This document shows positions 1 to 6,331 of a stretch of DNA of 22,252 nt, in pieces. Made by a program: the position numbers and the translations under genes. The stretch is from Roseburia sp. Lineage in GTDB: Bacteria; Bacillota; Clostridia; Lachnospirales; Lachnospiraceae. Below the pieces are notes generated by a model that was not told the origin of the DNA, ran no database searches, and saw only the letters and a program-made list of their open reading frames with translations. Location: contig JAHZFL010000026.1 in assembly GCA_019421345.1 (NCBI GenBank), positions 1-22,252 of the forward strand, read 5' to 3'. Position 1 is the stretch's first letter. Every line of letters begins with the position of its first letter.

Positions 1-2
1 TT

Positions 3-62
3 CTAGGTTCAAATATATCTGAAATGCATTTTTGCAATTCATTCAAAAAACTTTCTTTTTAG
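3..62 (+). other. possible C-terminal tail of a gene entering from the left
   Basis: One plus-strand frame is open from the window edge to a TAG at 60-62, giving about 19 codons (it includes NISEMHFCNSFKK). It would converge on the protease gene, with the bidirectional terminator at 102-143 between them, which is a natural arrangement. Nineteen codons are too few to identify a family, and an open frame of this length can occur by chance, so this is only a possibility. Confidence 0.2.
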
Positions 63-101
63 ACTTGACTTTTAATAGTTAGTCTTTCTGAATATAGGTA
101 T

Positions 102-143
102 AAAAAAACGCCATAGGAATTTAATAGCCTATGGCGTTTTTTT
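102..143. terminator. perfect bidirectional rho-independent terminator
   Basis: A perfect 16-bp stem (102-117 with 128-143) closes a 10-base loop. It is A-rich on the left and ends in a run of T on the right, so it works as a terminator on both strands. It lies just after the stop of the minus-strand protease gene (151). Positions 105-135 are repeated almost exactly at 3644-3674, beyond the other end of the protease/ATPase operon. Confidence 0.9.
105..135 (+). repeat. left copy of 31-bp direct repeat flanking the ietAS-like operon
   Basis: The 31 bases from 105 match 3644-3674 at 30 positions; the only difference is C at 128 against G at 3667. Both copies have the same orientation. The pair brackets the whole ATPase/protease operon. 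The left copy forms the core of the terminator at 102-143. Confidence 0.9.
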
Positions 144-150
144 ATAAAGT

Positions 151-2421
151 TTATAATTCGACAAAAATCTGATTTTCTACTTTTATATTGATTGGTACAA
201 GATTTCGATATTGAGCCAAAATATCGTCATACAAAATTCCAGGATATTTGGGAATCTCTACTGTAATGGCAACAAAATATTTCATGGGGGTAGTTCCAGC
301 AATATCTCTGTTCATTCCATGAAGTATGAAAAATGGATTGTTCAAAGAAGACGTTCTCATAGTAATAGTCTTTTTGGTTACAGTATCCCATTTCAAATGT
401 TGTGATCGCAGTTCATCTTCACTCAAAAATTGCTTTGGCGGTTTGGAGATTGGAAGGTCGGAACGACTATATCCTAAATCATATAGTTCTTTTTCTGCAT
501 CAGTCCCAGCAAAGGCTGCTTTTTGCTTTCTACCCTGTATTGTGTTTTTGAAATAATTATAATGTTTATCATGCGGATAAAAATAATCTTCTACACAATT
601 ACAAGTATAAGAGTCAACATCATTTGGGTTTAATTCAGATAAAGTTGAAAGAGTCCATGTTATATTAGCGTTACATTTAAGTCCATTTATATCTGGGAGA
701 AGAATAGGGAGTTGTATATTTTGTTTAGGGGCTATATTTCCTTCATATAAAACAACAACTTTATTGTCTTCACAGTTTAGGATATTGGTAACATCATCAA
801 CACAGAATCCGAATCCTATTTCTTCAATGCTATATTCATCTGAATCTTCTGCTGTGTGAATAAGTAGTGTTTTAGCCATATGCTGAGAGATTTCAGAAGA
901 TAATGCCATCATTTTTCCTAGCTTACCAGTAACAATAGGAGAGGAAAAACTGGTTCCACATTCTACAGTTGCTTTATTTGGTATAGTACTAATTAAAACA
1001 GCTGGATTTTCTGGTGATCCTCCAAATTCCAAGACATCAGGCTTTACTTTACATCCTTCGCGTCCAGGGCCAATGCAACTATAACTAGCCCTTATTTTTT
1101 CTCCATTTCTGTCAAATGTATAAGCACCAATTCCTAACCCATTAACTAAGTCTGCAGGTGCTTGTATCCTATTAAAAGGATAGGGTAAATCCCCATCATT
1201 TCCAACAGCAACACAAAATAGTGGATGATGAGGAAGCATGGAAAGCCTATCCAATGCATAGGTAAAACGGCTAATATCATCATCAACAATTGCACCTCGA
1301 GGACCGAAAGATAAATTATATAATGCAGTTTCTGTATGGTTATGCACGATTTGTTCTATTTGATCGATTGCAGGATACAGTCCGCTATCTTCTATAGGAT
1401 TTCCAGTTTGCTGTTGTGGCAATACTCTATATGAGTCAACAGAAACAATCGGCGTTTCAAGCTGTTCAGTTGATGATTTATAATTTAACAACCCATATAA
1501 AACAGCACCGCAAACTGCAGTTCCGTGTGCAATAAGTGCTGGATGTCCAGTGATAGGTGTCAGTTCATGTGCGGTGACAAAATCTTTTAAGTGAGGTAAT
1601 GTCGAGTCAGCACCACCATCAAAAACACCTATTCGCATTTGAGGAGTTCCTTTGTATAATGGTGGAACTGGTGCGTCAAAAAAAGAGCTGCCACGCATAT
1701 TTGGTATATTGAGTTCCCCTAAAGGATGAATGGTTCTTAATGGGTTAAACTTTGCCAATCGTTCTAATGTTTCGTGATTACATACGGCTGCACAAAATAA
1801 AGGATCATTTTCATAACCAGATATTTTGTATTTATCTGCTTCTAAATCTAAAAGGGTTAAGAATTGTTGCATAGCAAAAGCGTCATTCCATATAAATGGA
1901 TGTAAAACAATTTCAACTAATCCGCTATCCCAAGTACCTGAGAAACCTGAAATTTTTTCTGTAGAATCGAGCAAATCAATTGTTCGAATAGTTGAAATTT
2001 GATTTTGCCAGGTAACAGTGTTATCTTTTTGACCAGACTCCAATATGTATTTTAGGTTTTCTAATCCCCGATCACTGGTTTTTGCAAAATATAATTTCGA
2101 TTTAACCAGACCTTCTTCAGACTTTGAAATTACATATTTACGTCCTCCAATAGGAGTAATACCATCCACCGATAAAAGCATATCAGGTGAATAAGATTTA
2201 GCTTCAAATTTAGGTTCCATACGGATACAGACAACTTTTTCTTGTAAAAAAATCTCGTCATTTCTTTGGACTTCTTCTTGAATAGAAGTAATATCCTTGA
2301 TTAAAGCTAGCTTATTTTCGTGATAAGTATGGGGGAGTTTTTGCGGTCCTCCATAGTAACGCTTTTCAATATCTTTTACATATAGTTCTCCGCGTCCTAA
2401 AATTGGATGTTTGTTACTCAT
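151..2421 (-). CDS. ietS: subtilisin-like serine protease (S8 family), IetS-like
   Basis: Predicted peptidase of about 756 residues (761 if the upstream ATG at 2436 is used; numbering here follows the 761 form). The subtilase core has the full triad: Asp273 in VFDGG, His304 in AHGTAVCG and Ser496 in GTSFSSP, plus oxyanion Asn413 in VGNDG. A roughly 260-residue N-terminal region precedes the core and about 200 residues follow it; neither matches a domain I recognise. No signal peptide is visible, so it probably acts in the cytoplasm. The start at 2421 is preferred because GGAGG lies 8 bases upstream, while the ATG at 2436 lies before that site. This start overlaps the ATPase stop by 8 bases, suggesting translational coupling. 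Subtilase plus AAA+ ATPase in this order is the IetAS arrangement, in which the protease is the toxic effector and the ATPase restrains or triggers it. The family assignment is from motifs and context. Confidence 0.85.
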   Translation of the reverse strand: MSNKHPILGRGELYVKDIEKRYYGGPQKLPHTYHENKLALIKDITSIQEEVQRNDEIFLQEKVVCIRMEPKFEAKSYSPDMLLSVDGITPIGGRKYVISKSEEGLVKSKLYFAKTSDRGLENLKYILESGQKDNTVTWQNQISTIRTIDLLDSTEKISGFSGTWDSGLVEIVLHPFIWNDAFAMQQFLTLLDLEADKYKISGYENDPLFCAAVCNHETLERLAKFNPLRTIHPLGELNIPNMRGSSFFDAPVPPLYKGTPQMRIGVFDGGADSTLPHLKDFVTAHELTPITGHPALIAHGTAVCGAVLYGLLNYKSSTEQLETPIVSVDSYRVLPQQQTGNPIEDSGLYPAIDQIEQIVHNHTETALYNLSFGPRGAIVDDDISRFTYALDRLSMLPHHPLFCVAVGNDGDLPYPFNRIQAPADLVNGLGIGAYTFDRNGEKIRASYSCIGPGREGCKVKPDVLEFGGSPENPAVLISTIPNKATVECGTSFSSPIVTGKLGKMMALSSEISQHMAKTLLIHTAEDSDEYSIEEIGFGFCVDDVTNILNCEDNKVVVLYEGNIAPKQNIQLPILLPDINGLKCNANITWTLSTLSELNPNDVDSYTCNCVEDYFYPHDKHYNYFKNTIQGRKQKAAFAGTDAEKELYDLGYSRSDLPISKPPKQFLSEDELRSQHLKWDTVTKKTITMRTSSLNNPFFILHGMNRDIAGTTPMKYFVAITVEIPKYPGILYDDILAQYRNLVPINIKVENQIFVEL

Positions 2422-3523
2422 TTGATGCACCTCCATTCTGCAAATAACGACTTACAGATGTTGCTGGAATCTTTGTTATTTTTGATATATCACGTATGCT
2501 TAAAGAAGGATCCACCTCTCGAAGCAAGTTGCAAAGTTCTATCTTTTGCGTTTTGCTGTCGCAAGAATTCAAACAAAATTCTTCAAAAACAATTAAATCT
2601 GAATTACTCCCAGCTAAAACAATTTTTCTTTTAACGTGTGTACATAGTTTGCCAATATCAGCAGCACTAATATGGGCAGTTTGTTGTAGTGCAAAAGAAA
2701 GGGCTTTGGGCGATAGCATATCATAATACTTGCCTAAGTATCTTTGTAATAATAGTTTGCGTTCACCTATTTCAGGAGTTTTAAATGTGATTGTTCGATC
2801 AAAACGTCTCCATATAGCTTTGTCTAATAAATCGGGATGGTTGGTTGCTGCAATAATTATGCTTTGACTTGGCCATGTTTCTAATTCTTTTAGTAAGACA
2901 TTAACTAATCGTTTTAATTCTCCTAAATCTGAAGCGTCATCTCTGCGTTTGGCAATTGCGTCAATCTCATCTAAAAGTAAAATTGATGGAAACGACTTTG
3001 CATAATCAAAAATATGTTTAATATTTTGACCTGAGCGACCAAGATAACTTGAAATAGAAGTAGCTAAGTCCATTGTTATTAAGGGTAAATTTAATTTGTA
3101 AGAAAGCCATTTTGCAGAATAAGTTTTTCCTACGCCCGGCTCGCCAATAAAAAGTAAACTATTGGGTGGAGTAATGTCTTCAATAAGCAGTTTCTCGATT
3201 TCTGTTCTTTCGAGTATGAAATTGTTTAGTTCCTCCATGGTTTCTGTTGATAATATCGGAGGGTCAATTTCTAAAGGTTCTTCTGCTTTGCAAAGAGTAA
3301 AGCGAGTTTCTCTATCGATTGGAACTGGTTGTACATCGACAGATCTTATAGCAGAAGCACCATTTCGGGAATAAGTTAAAGATTGAGAAATTTCCTGAGC
3401 AATATTGGGTTGCTTTTTTTTATATAACTTAACCAACATAGTAGAAATTTCTTCAACTAATCTTCGGTCATTATCTAAACATGCCCGTACTAGTTTTGGT
3501 ACTAATTCATCACTGTTCATCAT
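2414..3523 (-). CDS. ietA: AAA+ ATPase with C-terminal HTH, IetA-like partner of the protease
   Basis: 369-residue ATPase. Walker A is GEPGVGKT (127-134), Walker B is ILLLDEID (181-188), sensor 1 is Asn228 in AATN, and arginine-finger candidates are Arg239/240 and Arg243 in RRFDR. This is the classic AAA module of FtsH/Cdc48-like enzymes. The roughly 100-residue N-terminal part is likely a recognition domain. Residues about 341-365 (SIRDISKITKIPATSVSRYL) read as a helix-turn-helix, so the protein may bind DNA. It is the first gene of a two-gene operon with the protease. IetA/IetS pairs are known from an Agrobacterium Ti plasmid as a stability toxin-antitoxin system and were later reported as anti-phage. 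ATGs at 3523 and 3520 are both possible; GAGG sits 4 and 7 bases upstream. An alternative reading is a generic AAA/protease pair outside Iet. Confidence 0.85.
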   Translation of the reverse strand: MMNSDELVPKLVRACLDNDRRLVEEISTMLVKLYKKKQPNIAQEISQSLTYSRNGASAIRSVDVQPVPIDRETRFTLCKAEEPLEIDPPILSTETMEELNNFILERTEIEKLLIEDITPPNSLLFIGEPGVGKTYSAKWLSYKLNLPLITMDLATSISSYLGRSGQNIKHIFDYAKSFPSILLLDEIDAIAKRRDDASDLGELKRLVNVLLKELETWPSQSIIIAATNHPDLLDKAIWRRFDRTITFKTPEIGERKLLLQRYLGKYYDMLSPKALSFALQQTAHISAADIGKLCTHVKRKIVLAGSNSDLIVFEEFCLNSCDSKTQKIELCNLLREVDPSLSIRDISKITKIPATSVSRYLQNGGASNE

Positions 3524-3556
3524 TTCACCTCATAAATTCTATTTTGGTACAGATGA

Positions 3557-3585
3557 ATTATACTACAAATACAATGCAAATTCAA
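3557..3585 (-). promoter_or_regulatory. sigma-A-type promoter of the ietA-ietS operon
   Basis: On the minus strand TTGAAT (3580-3585) is followed after exactly 17 bases by TATAAT (3557-3562), about 34 bases before the ATPase start. This is a near-consensus housekeeping promoter and the only convincing one upstream of the operon. Confidence 0.75.
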
Positions 3586-3591
3586 TTAAAA

Positions 3592-3626
3592 TGTTCCAAA
3601 ATAAAAAATATATTAAAAATGGAACA
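3592..3626. repeat. inverted repeat just upstream of the ietA promoter
   Basis: Seven-base arms TGTTCCA (3592-3598) and TGGAACA (3620-3626) are separated by 21 AT-rich bases and sit directly upstream of the -35 element. Paired half-sites in this place are typical of an operator or activator site. The HTH at the end of the ATPase is a candidate ligand, but that link is inference. Confidence 0.5.
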
Positions 3627-3643
3627 CGAAAATAATGGAAAAT

Positions 3644-3674
3644 AAAACGCCATAGGAATTTAATAGGCTATGGC
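3644..3674 (+). repeat. right copy of 31-bp direct repeat flanking the ietAS-like operon
   Basis: Matches 105-135 at 30 of 31 positions in the same orientation. Here the stem is reduced to 7 bp (3649-3655 with 3668-3674) and there is no T-run, so it no longer reads as a terminator for plus-strand transcripts. It lies between the stop of the excisionase-like gene and the operon promoter. Confidence 0.9.
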
Positions 3675-3693
3675 ATTGAGGGACTATATTCTG

Positions 3694-3873
3694 TTATATA
3701 TCTAATTTATCTAACCATTCGTCAAAGGACTTCTTTGAAATCCTGATTGTATTGCCTATGCGAACAATTTTGAAGTTCCCCTCTTTCGTAAGGTTGTAAG
3801 CGGATGTTCTGCCGATATTCAGCATTTTGGCAATATCTTCAACGATATAAGTTCTGTTTTCACAATCTGACAT
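3694..3873 (-). CDS. small excisionase-family helix-turn-helix DNA-binding protein
   Basis: A 59-residue protein beginning MSDCENRTYIVEDIAKMLNI. Residues about 9-50 fit the winged-helix fold of the excisionase/AlpA/MerR-like group: an initial helix-turn-helix (VEDIAKMLNIGRTSAYNL) followed by a short wing (FKIVRIGNTIRISKKSFDEWL). Proteins of this type bend DNA at the ends of integrative elements to favour excision, or act as small regulators. AGGAGG lies 4 bases before the ATG, so translation should be strong. The tRNA-Arg fragment some 240 bases away supports a role in element excision. No integrase is seen in the window; it would have to lie further left or be missing. The name excisionase is inferred from family and context. 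Confidence 0.8.
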   Translation of the reverse strand: MSDCENRTYIVEDIAKMLNIGRTSAYNLTKEGNFKIVRIGNTIRISKKSFDEWLDKLDI

Positions 3874-3886
3874 ACTACCTCCTACG

Positions 3887-3916
3887 GGGTAAAATATCTA
3901 TAAACAGATATTACCC
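3887..3916 (-). promoter_or_regulatory. hairpin in the leader of the excisionase-like gene
   Basis: GGGT+AATATCT on one side pairs with AGATATT+ACCC on the other, with a two-base A bulge (3891-3892) and a 6-base loop (3900-3905). It ends 3 bases from the AGGAGG ribosome site (3878-3883). It could be a dyad operator for autoregulation or a structured mRNA leader. Confidence 0.5.
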
Positions 3917-3968
3917 TTGCTATTGGGGATATGGTTTGGTTACTATATTCTTGCTAAGAATTTGCTAA
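3917..3968. repeat. phased TTGCTA direct repeats near the element end
   Basis: TTGCTA occurs at 3917-3922, 3951-3956 and 3962-3967, the last two as TTGCTAA exactly 11 bases (one helical turn) apart. Short phased direct repeats beside an excisionase-type gene and an attachment site resemble integrase arm sites or excisionase sites. The function is inferred from position only. Confidence 0.4.
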
Positions 3969-4036
3969 TTGTACATTACATAATGGGGGCAAAAATCGTA
4001 GAATGAGATGTAGTGCCATGTCAAACATGACGCCCG

Positions 4037-4063
4037 GAAAAACCCGTAATATCAAGGTTTTTC
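4037..4063. repeat. inverted repeat adjacent to the tRNA scar
   Basis: GAAAAACC (4037-4044) and GGTTTTTC (4056-4063) form perfect 8-bp arms around an 11-base spacer. Just upstream, CATGT/ACATG (4017-4029) forms a second small dyad. They lie between the excisionase-like gene and the tRNA fragment, where recombinase-binding sites of an integrative element are expected. A transcription terminator is the alternative reading. Confidence 0.4.
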
Positions 4064-4112
4064 TTGCATGAGAAGTTATGTAGTCGGAAACCGTACAAGC
4101 TGGTATGCCATA

Positions 4113-4155
4113 CTCCTAAGCGTGGGGTCGGAGGTTCAAATCCTCTCGTGGACGC
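4113..4155 (+). tRNA. 3' half of tRNA-Arg(CCU): attachment-site scar of an integrative element
   Basis: From the anticodon loop onward this reads as a tRNA: loop CTCCTAA with anticodon CCT (4115-4117), T-stem GGAGG (4130-4134) paired with CCTCT (4142-4146) around loop TTCAAAT, then the 3' acceptor strand CGTGGAC (4147-4153) and discriminator G (4154). No CCA is encoded. The matching 5' acceptor strand GTCCACG and the D-arm are absent upstream, and the bases before the loop do not pair as an anticodon stem. So the gene is cut at about the anticodon loop. This is the expected right attachment site when an element inserts in a tRNA gene: the intact tRNA is rebuilt at the far left end and the original 3' half with its terminator stays here. 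Confidence 0.8.
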
Positions 4156-4156
4156 T

Positions 4157-4199
4157 GAAAGCATTGAAAATATTGGATTTTTCAGTGCTTTCTTTTTTT
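4157..4199 (+). terminator. terminator of the original tRNA-Arg gene
   Basis: A 14-bp stem with one G-T pair (4157-4170 with 4179-4192), an 8-base loop and seven T residues (4193-4199) starts two bases after the tRNA 3' end. It marks the return to ordinary chromosome. Confidence 0.85.
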
Positions 4200-4317
4200 G
4201 TCTTAAAGCAATTTCCGAATGTTATACGCATCATACCGGGTATAAAAGAGAAGTTCATTCCTTGCTAATAGGGAATTGAGATGACGTATAATAAGCTTTG
4301 TAAATTAATTTATAAAA

Positions 4318-4331
4318 ATAGACATGTCTAT
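4318..4331. repeat. perfect 14-bp palindrome upstream of the IS256 remnant
   Basis: ATAGACATGTCTAT is fully self-complementary and lies 54 bases before the remnant transposase start. It may be an operator or part of the decayed left end of the insertion sequence. Neither can be proven from this copy alone. Confidence 0.4.
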
Positions 4332-4385
4332 ATCCGTTTGGTAGAATTAAGTTACAACACAAAATTTTACTAAGGAGATCAGACC

Positions 4386-4655
4386 ATGTCTAATAACCTT
4401 ATACAACTTAACGAGGCTTTCATAAGGCACGATTTGCGCGATCTGGTGCGTTCCAGTGTCGAGGAAACCCTTAATGCACTGCTTGATCATGAAGCCGATG
4501 AACTGGTAAATGCGGAAAAATCGGTGTAAATCAGGTCTGATGCTGTGAAATCATTGGTGCTGCTGAAGGTATGAAAGAGGGCAGGGAAATGCTGGTGCTC
4601 CTTGTTTGTATGGTTCAAAGAGCGTGTTTTAACCGGTGTGCGTCTCATCACAGAC
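4386..4655 (+). pseudogene. IS256-family transposase remnant
   Basis: The ATG at 4386, with AAGGAG 11 bases upstream, starts 47 codons (MSNNLIQLNEAFIRHDLRDL, then VRSSVEETLNALLDHEADEL) that match the N-terminus of IS256/mutator transposases, ending at TAA 4527-4529. After an internal deletion a second piece in the reading EIIGAAEGMKE (from about 4549) matches the middle of the same family, and a third piece in another frame (FKERVLTGVRLITD, about 4611-4655) continues it. The catalytic DDE region is largely gone, so the gene is dead. At about 4655 the similarity stops and becomes the reverse strand of a traX-like gene, so the remnant truncates traX. Family assignment is from remembered IS256 motifs. 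Confidence 0.8.
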
Positions 4656-5006
4656 CAGCAGAATGACGAGATCGGATATCAAGGCATTGTGCAGATAGAA
4701 GCCGTCAGACTGCACCATCCAGCCCGCGAAGCGCATGGAAGCAGAAGCAGCTCCATGGGCACAGTGATACAGAGTATTGTCTCAAAATATTTTTCTGGCT
4801 TCGGGTATGTAAAAATCTCTCTATAAGACAGAAAAGGAACAGTGGTGCTGCTACCCTGCCCACAAGACCGAACCACCAGGGGATGTGGTCTGTAGATCCG
4901 AAGAAATAATAGATGTGATCCATCACCATAGACACAAGAGCGACAAGCTTCAAGCCCGTCTGCGTGATTCCCTTTTCCATACAACCGTTTTTTGATTCCT
5001 GTTCAT
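4656..5006 (-). pseudogene. TraX-family membrane protein, frameshifted and truncated
   Basis: Pieces of a TraX-like acetyltransferase-type membrane protein lie on the minus strand in three frames. The likely original start is the ATG at 5006, which has GGAGG 5 bases upstream; a one-base slip in an A6 run separates it from the frame reading GLKLVALVSMVMDHIYYFFG and the segment WWFGLVGRVAAPLFLFCLIE, the usual TraX N-terminal membrane segments. Frame then changes near 4790 (EKYFETILCITVPMELLLL) and again near 4740 (RFAGWMVQSDGFYLHNALIS). The 3' part is cut off at the IS256 remnant at about 4655. In Firmicutes, traX homologues are common as chromosomal genes not tied to conjugation. At least three frameshifts plus truncation make it non-functional. 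Confidence 0.75.
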
Positions 5007-5288
5007 CCTATCCTCCATTTTCAAAATATGAGCGGAGCGCCATAAAACCGCAAACACTTTCTCTTTGCCCTTATGACCACTTACAATGCACATAAAGAGA
5101 AAGCTTTGTGAAAAACCAGTCCTCTTTTGATCTCACTCGTCCACCCGTGTCTATACTACCAGAATAGAAGCAAAAAATAAGATTTTTATAAGGTTTTACA
5201 CATTTTTCTTGCCAAGAGCATCTATTTTTGAGATAATTTTGATATAATGTTATACAATACATGAAAAATTTTAGGAGGAAACCAAAGA
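5007..5288. other. intergenic region before the FAIM-like membrane gene
   Basis: I see no convincing gene here. Inverted arms CTTTCTCTTT (5057-5066) and AAAGAGAAAG (5094-5103) lie 27 bases apart without a T-run. The right end carries the promoter of the next gene. Confidence 0.5.
5240..5248 (+). promoter_or_regulatory. extended -10 promoter of the 5289 gene
   Basis: TGATATAAT is a perfect extended -10 element (TG at 5240-5241, TATAAT at 5243-5248), 40 bases before the start codon. No good -35 is visible at 17 bases, which extended -10 promoters tolerate. Confidence 0.6.
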
Positions 5289-5756
5289 ATGAAGAAAACA
5301 TGGACAGTGAACGCCAATGGAGTGAACCATACCATTGAGTACAACGGCTGGGCCCTATTCGTTGACGGCGCGAAATATAAATTAAAAAGCGCTAACTGGT
5401 TCGTGCAGATGATTGATTATGCTGTGAATTTTGGCGATGTAGAGTGTCGCCTGGTGGTGATCGGCAACAAGGTGGATCTGGCAGTGAATGGCTGTTATCT
5501 GGGAAGCGGTCAGCCTTACCAGCCTCTAGCCAGCATTCCCGCATGGGTGTCCGTACTGAGCGGTATCAGTTGTGTGATGGGCTTTCTGCTTAATTCCTGG
5601 CTGGGACTGTGTATCGGCTGCCTGCTGGGTGTACTGTATTTTAAGACCTTTCTGAAAAAGAAACAGACTTCTTCTGTTGTTATCGCTTTTGTGATCGGAA
5701 CGGTCTGCCAGCTTATCCTTGGCTTTAGCGTGGCAATCCTTTTAAGTGGAGTGTAA
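5289..5756 (+). CDS. membrane protein with FAIM-like N-terminal region
   Basis: 155 residues. The first about 75 residues are hydrophilic and beta-rich, with the pattern W-x-V-(3)-G-x-x-H-x-I-E, VDG, and a closing LAVNGCYL. This loosely resembles the FAIM fold of eukaryotic Fas-apoptosis inhibitory proteins, but that is pattern similarity only. The C-terminal half has three hydrophobic segments (about 84-101, 103-121, 128-152). AGGAGG lies 10 bases before the ATG and an extended -10 promoter lies upstream. It precedes a DUF4190 membrane protein by 94 bases, perhaps in the same transcript. Function unknown. Confidence 0.8.
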   Translation: MKKTWTVNANGVNHTIEYNGWALFVDGAKYKLKSANWFVQMIDYAVNFGDVECRLVVIGNKVDLAVNGCYLGSGQPYQPLASIPAWVSVLSGISCVMGFLLNSWLGLCIGCLLGVLYFKTFLKKKQTSSVVIAFVIGTVCQLILGFSVAILLSGV

Positions 5757-5776
5757 TACTCAAAAGGAGAGCCCCG

Positions 5777-5808
5777 GATCCTGCAAAAGCGCGGATGTGC
5801 GCAGGATC
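5777..5808. repeat. inverted repeat between two small membrane-protein genes
   Basis: GATCCTGC (5777-5784) and GCAGGATC (5801-5808) form perfect 8-bp arms around 16 bases. There is no T-run, so it is more likely an RNA-processing or attenuation structure, or an operator, than a plain terminator. Confidence 0.4.
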
Positions 5809-5850
5809 GGAGAACAATACAGATCTTGCATCCGCGAGAAATGAGGAACG

Positions 5851-6156
5851 ATGGAACAACAGTTTCAGAATGATTTTACAGGAGCCTCCCATGAAGGTCC
5901 TGTGGTGATCAATCAACTGGAAAGAAAGAAGGACGGTCTTGCAGTGACATCTCTCGTGCTCGGTATATTGGGTATTGTGTTTTGCTGGTGTTTCGTGCTT
6001 CCGATGATCATCAGTCTGTGCGGGCTTATCATGGGGATTGTCGGTCTAGTGAGAACCAGGCAGCATACCAGCCTTGCGCTGGCCGGAGTAATCACCTCCA
6101 CTATCGGGCTTGTGCTCAGCTTTCTTTTCTTTCTGTTTTTGATCTTTTTGCTTTAA
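5851..6156 (+). CDS. DUF4190 domain-containing small membrane protein
   Basis: 101 residues: a polar N-terminus of about 28, then a DUF4190-type region starting KKDGLAVTSLVLGILGIVFC with two long hydrophobic helices (about 30-66 and 74-101) joined by a basic turn RTRQH. DUF4190 proteins are widespread small membrane proteins in Gram-positive bacteria; their role is not established. A GAGGA ribosome site lies a few bases upstream of the ATG. The strong terminator at 6271-6318 closes this transcript. Confidence 0.85.
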   Translation: MEQQFQNDFTGASHEGPVVINQLERKKDGLAVTSLVLGILGIVFCWCFVLPMIISLCGLIMGIVGLVRTRQHTSLALAGVITSTIGLVLSFLFFLFLIFLL

Positions 6157-6270
6157 TCCGGTTCCAAGCATACGTTTCTGGGCATATGGAACCAGCTATG
6201 GCAGCTTTTGTCTGCCATGTCAGGCAAAGTATGAGAAAAGGTGTTGTCGGGAAGTAGATAATTCCAAACA

Positions 6271-6318
6271 GGGGGCATCGTGACTGGTCGCAGTCACGGT
6301 GCCCCCTGAAACTTTTTT
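6271..6318 (+). terminator. strong rho-independent terminator
   Basis: A 16-bp GC-rich stem with one T-G pair (6271-6286 with 6291-6306) around loop GTCG, followed by six T residues (6313-6318). It ends transcription from the two small membrane-protein genes. Confidence 0.9.
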
Positions 6319-6331
6319 AAAAGAGAAAAGG

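Noticed and set aside
4081..4155. Complete tRNA gene
   Set aside because: No 5' acceptor strand, D-arm or anticodon stem pairing can be found; only the 3' half is tRNA.
4064..4279. Open frames of 66-71 codons across the tRNA-Arg fragment and its terminator
   Set aside because: They translate tRNA and terminator sequence and have no plausible ribosome site.
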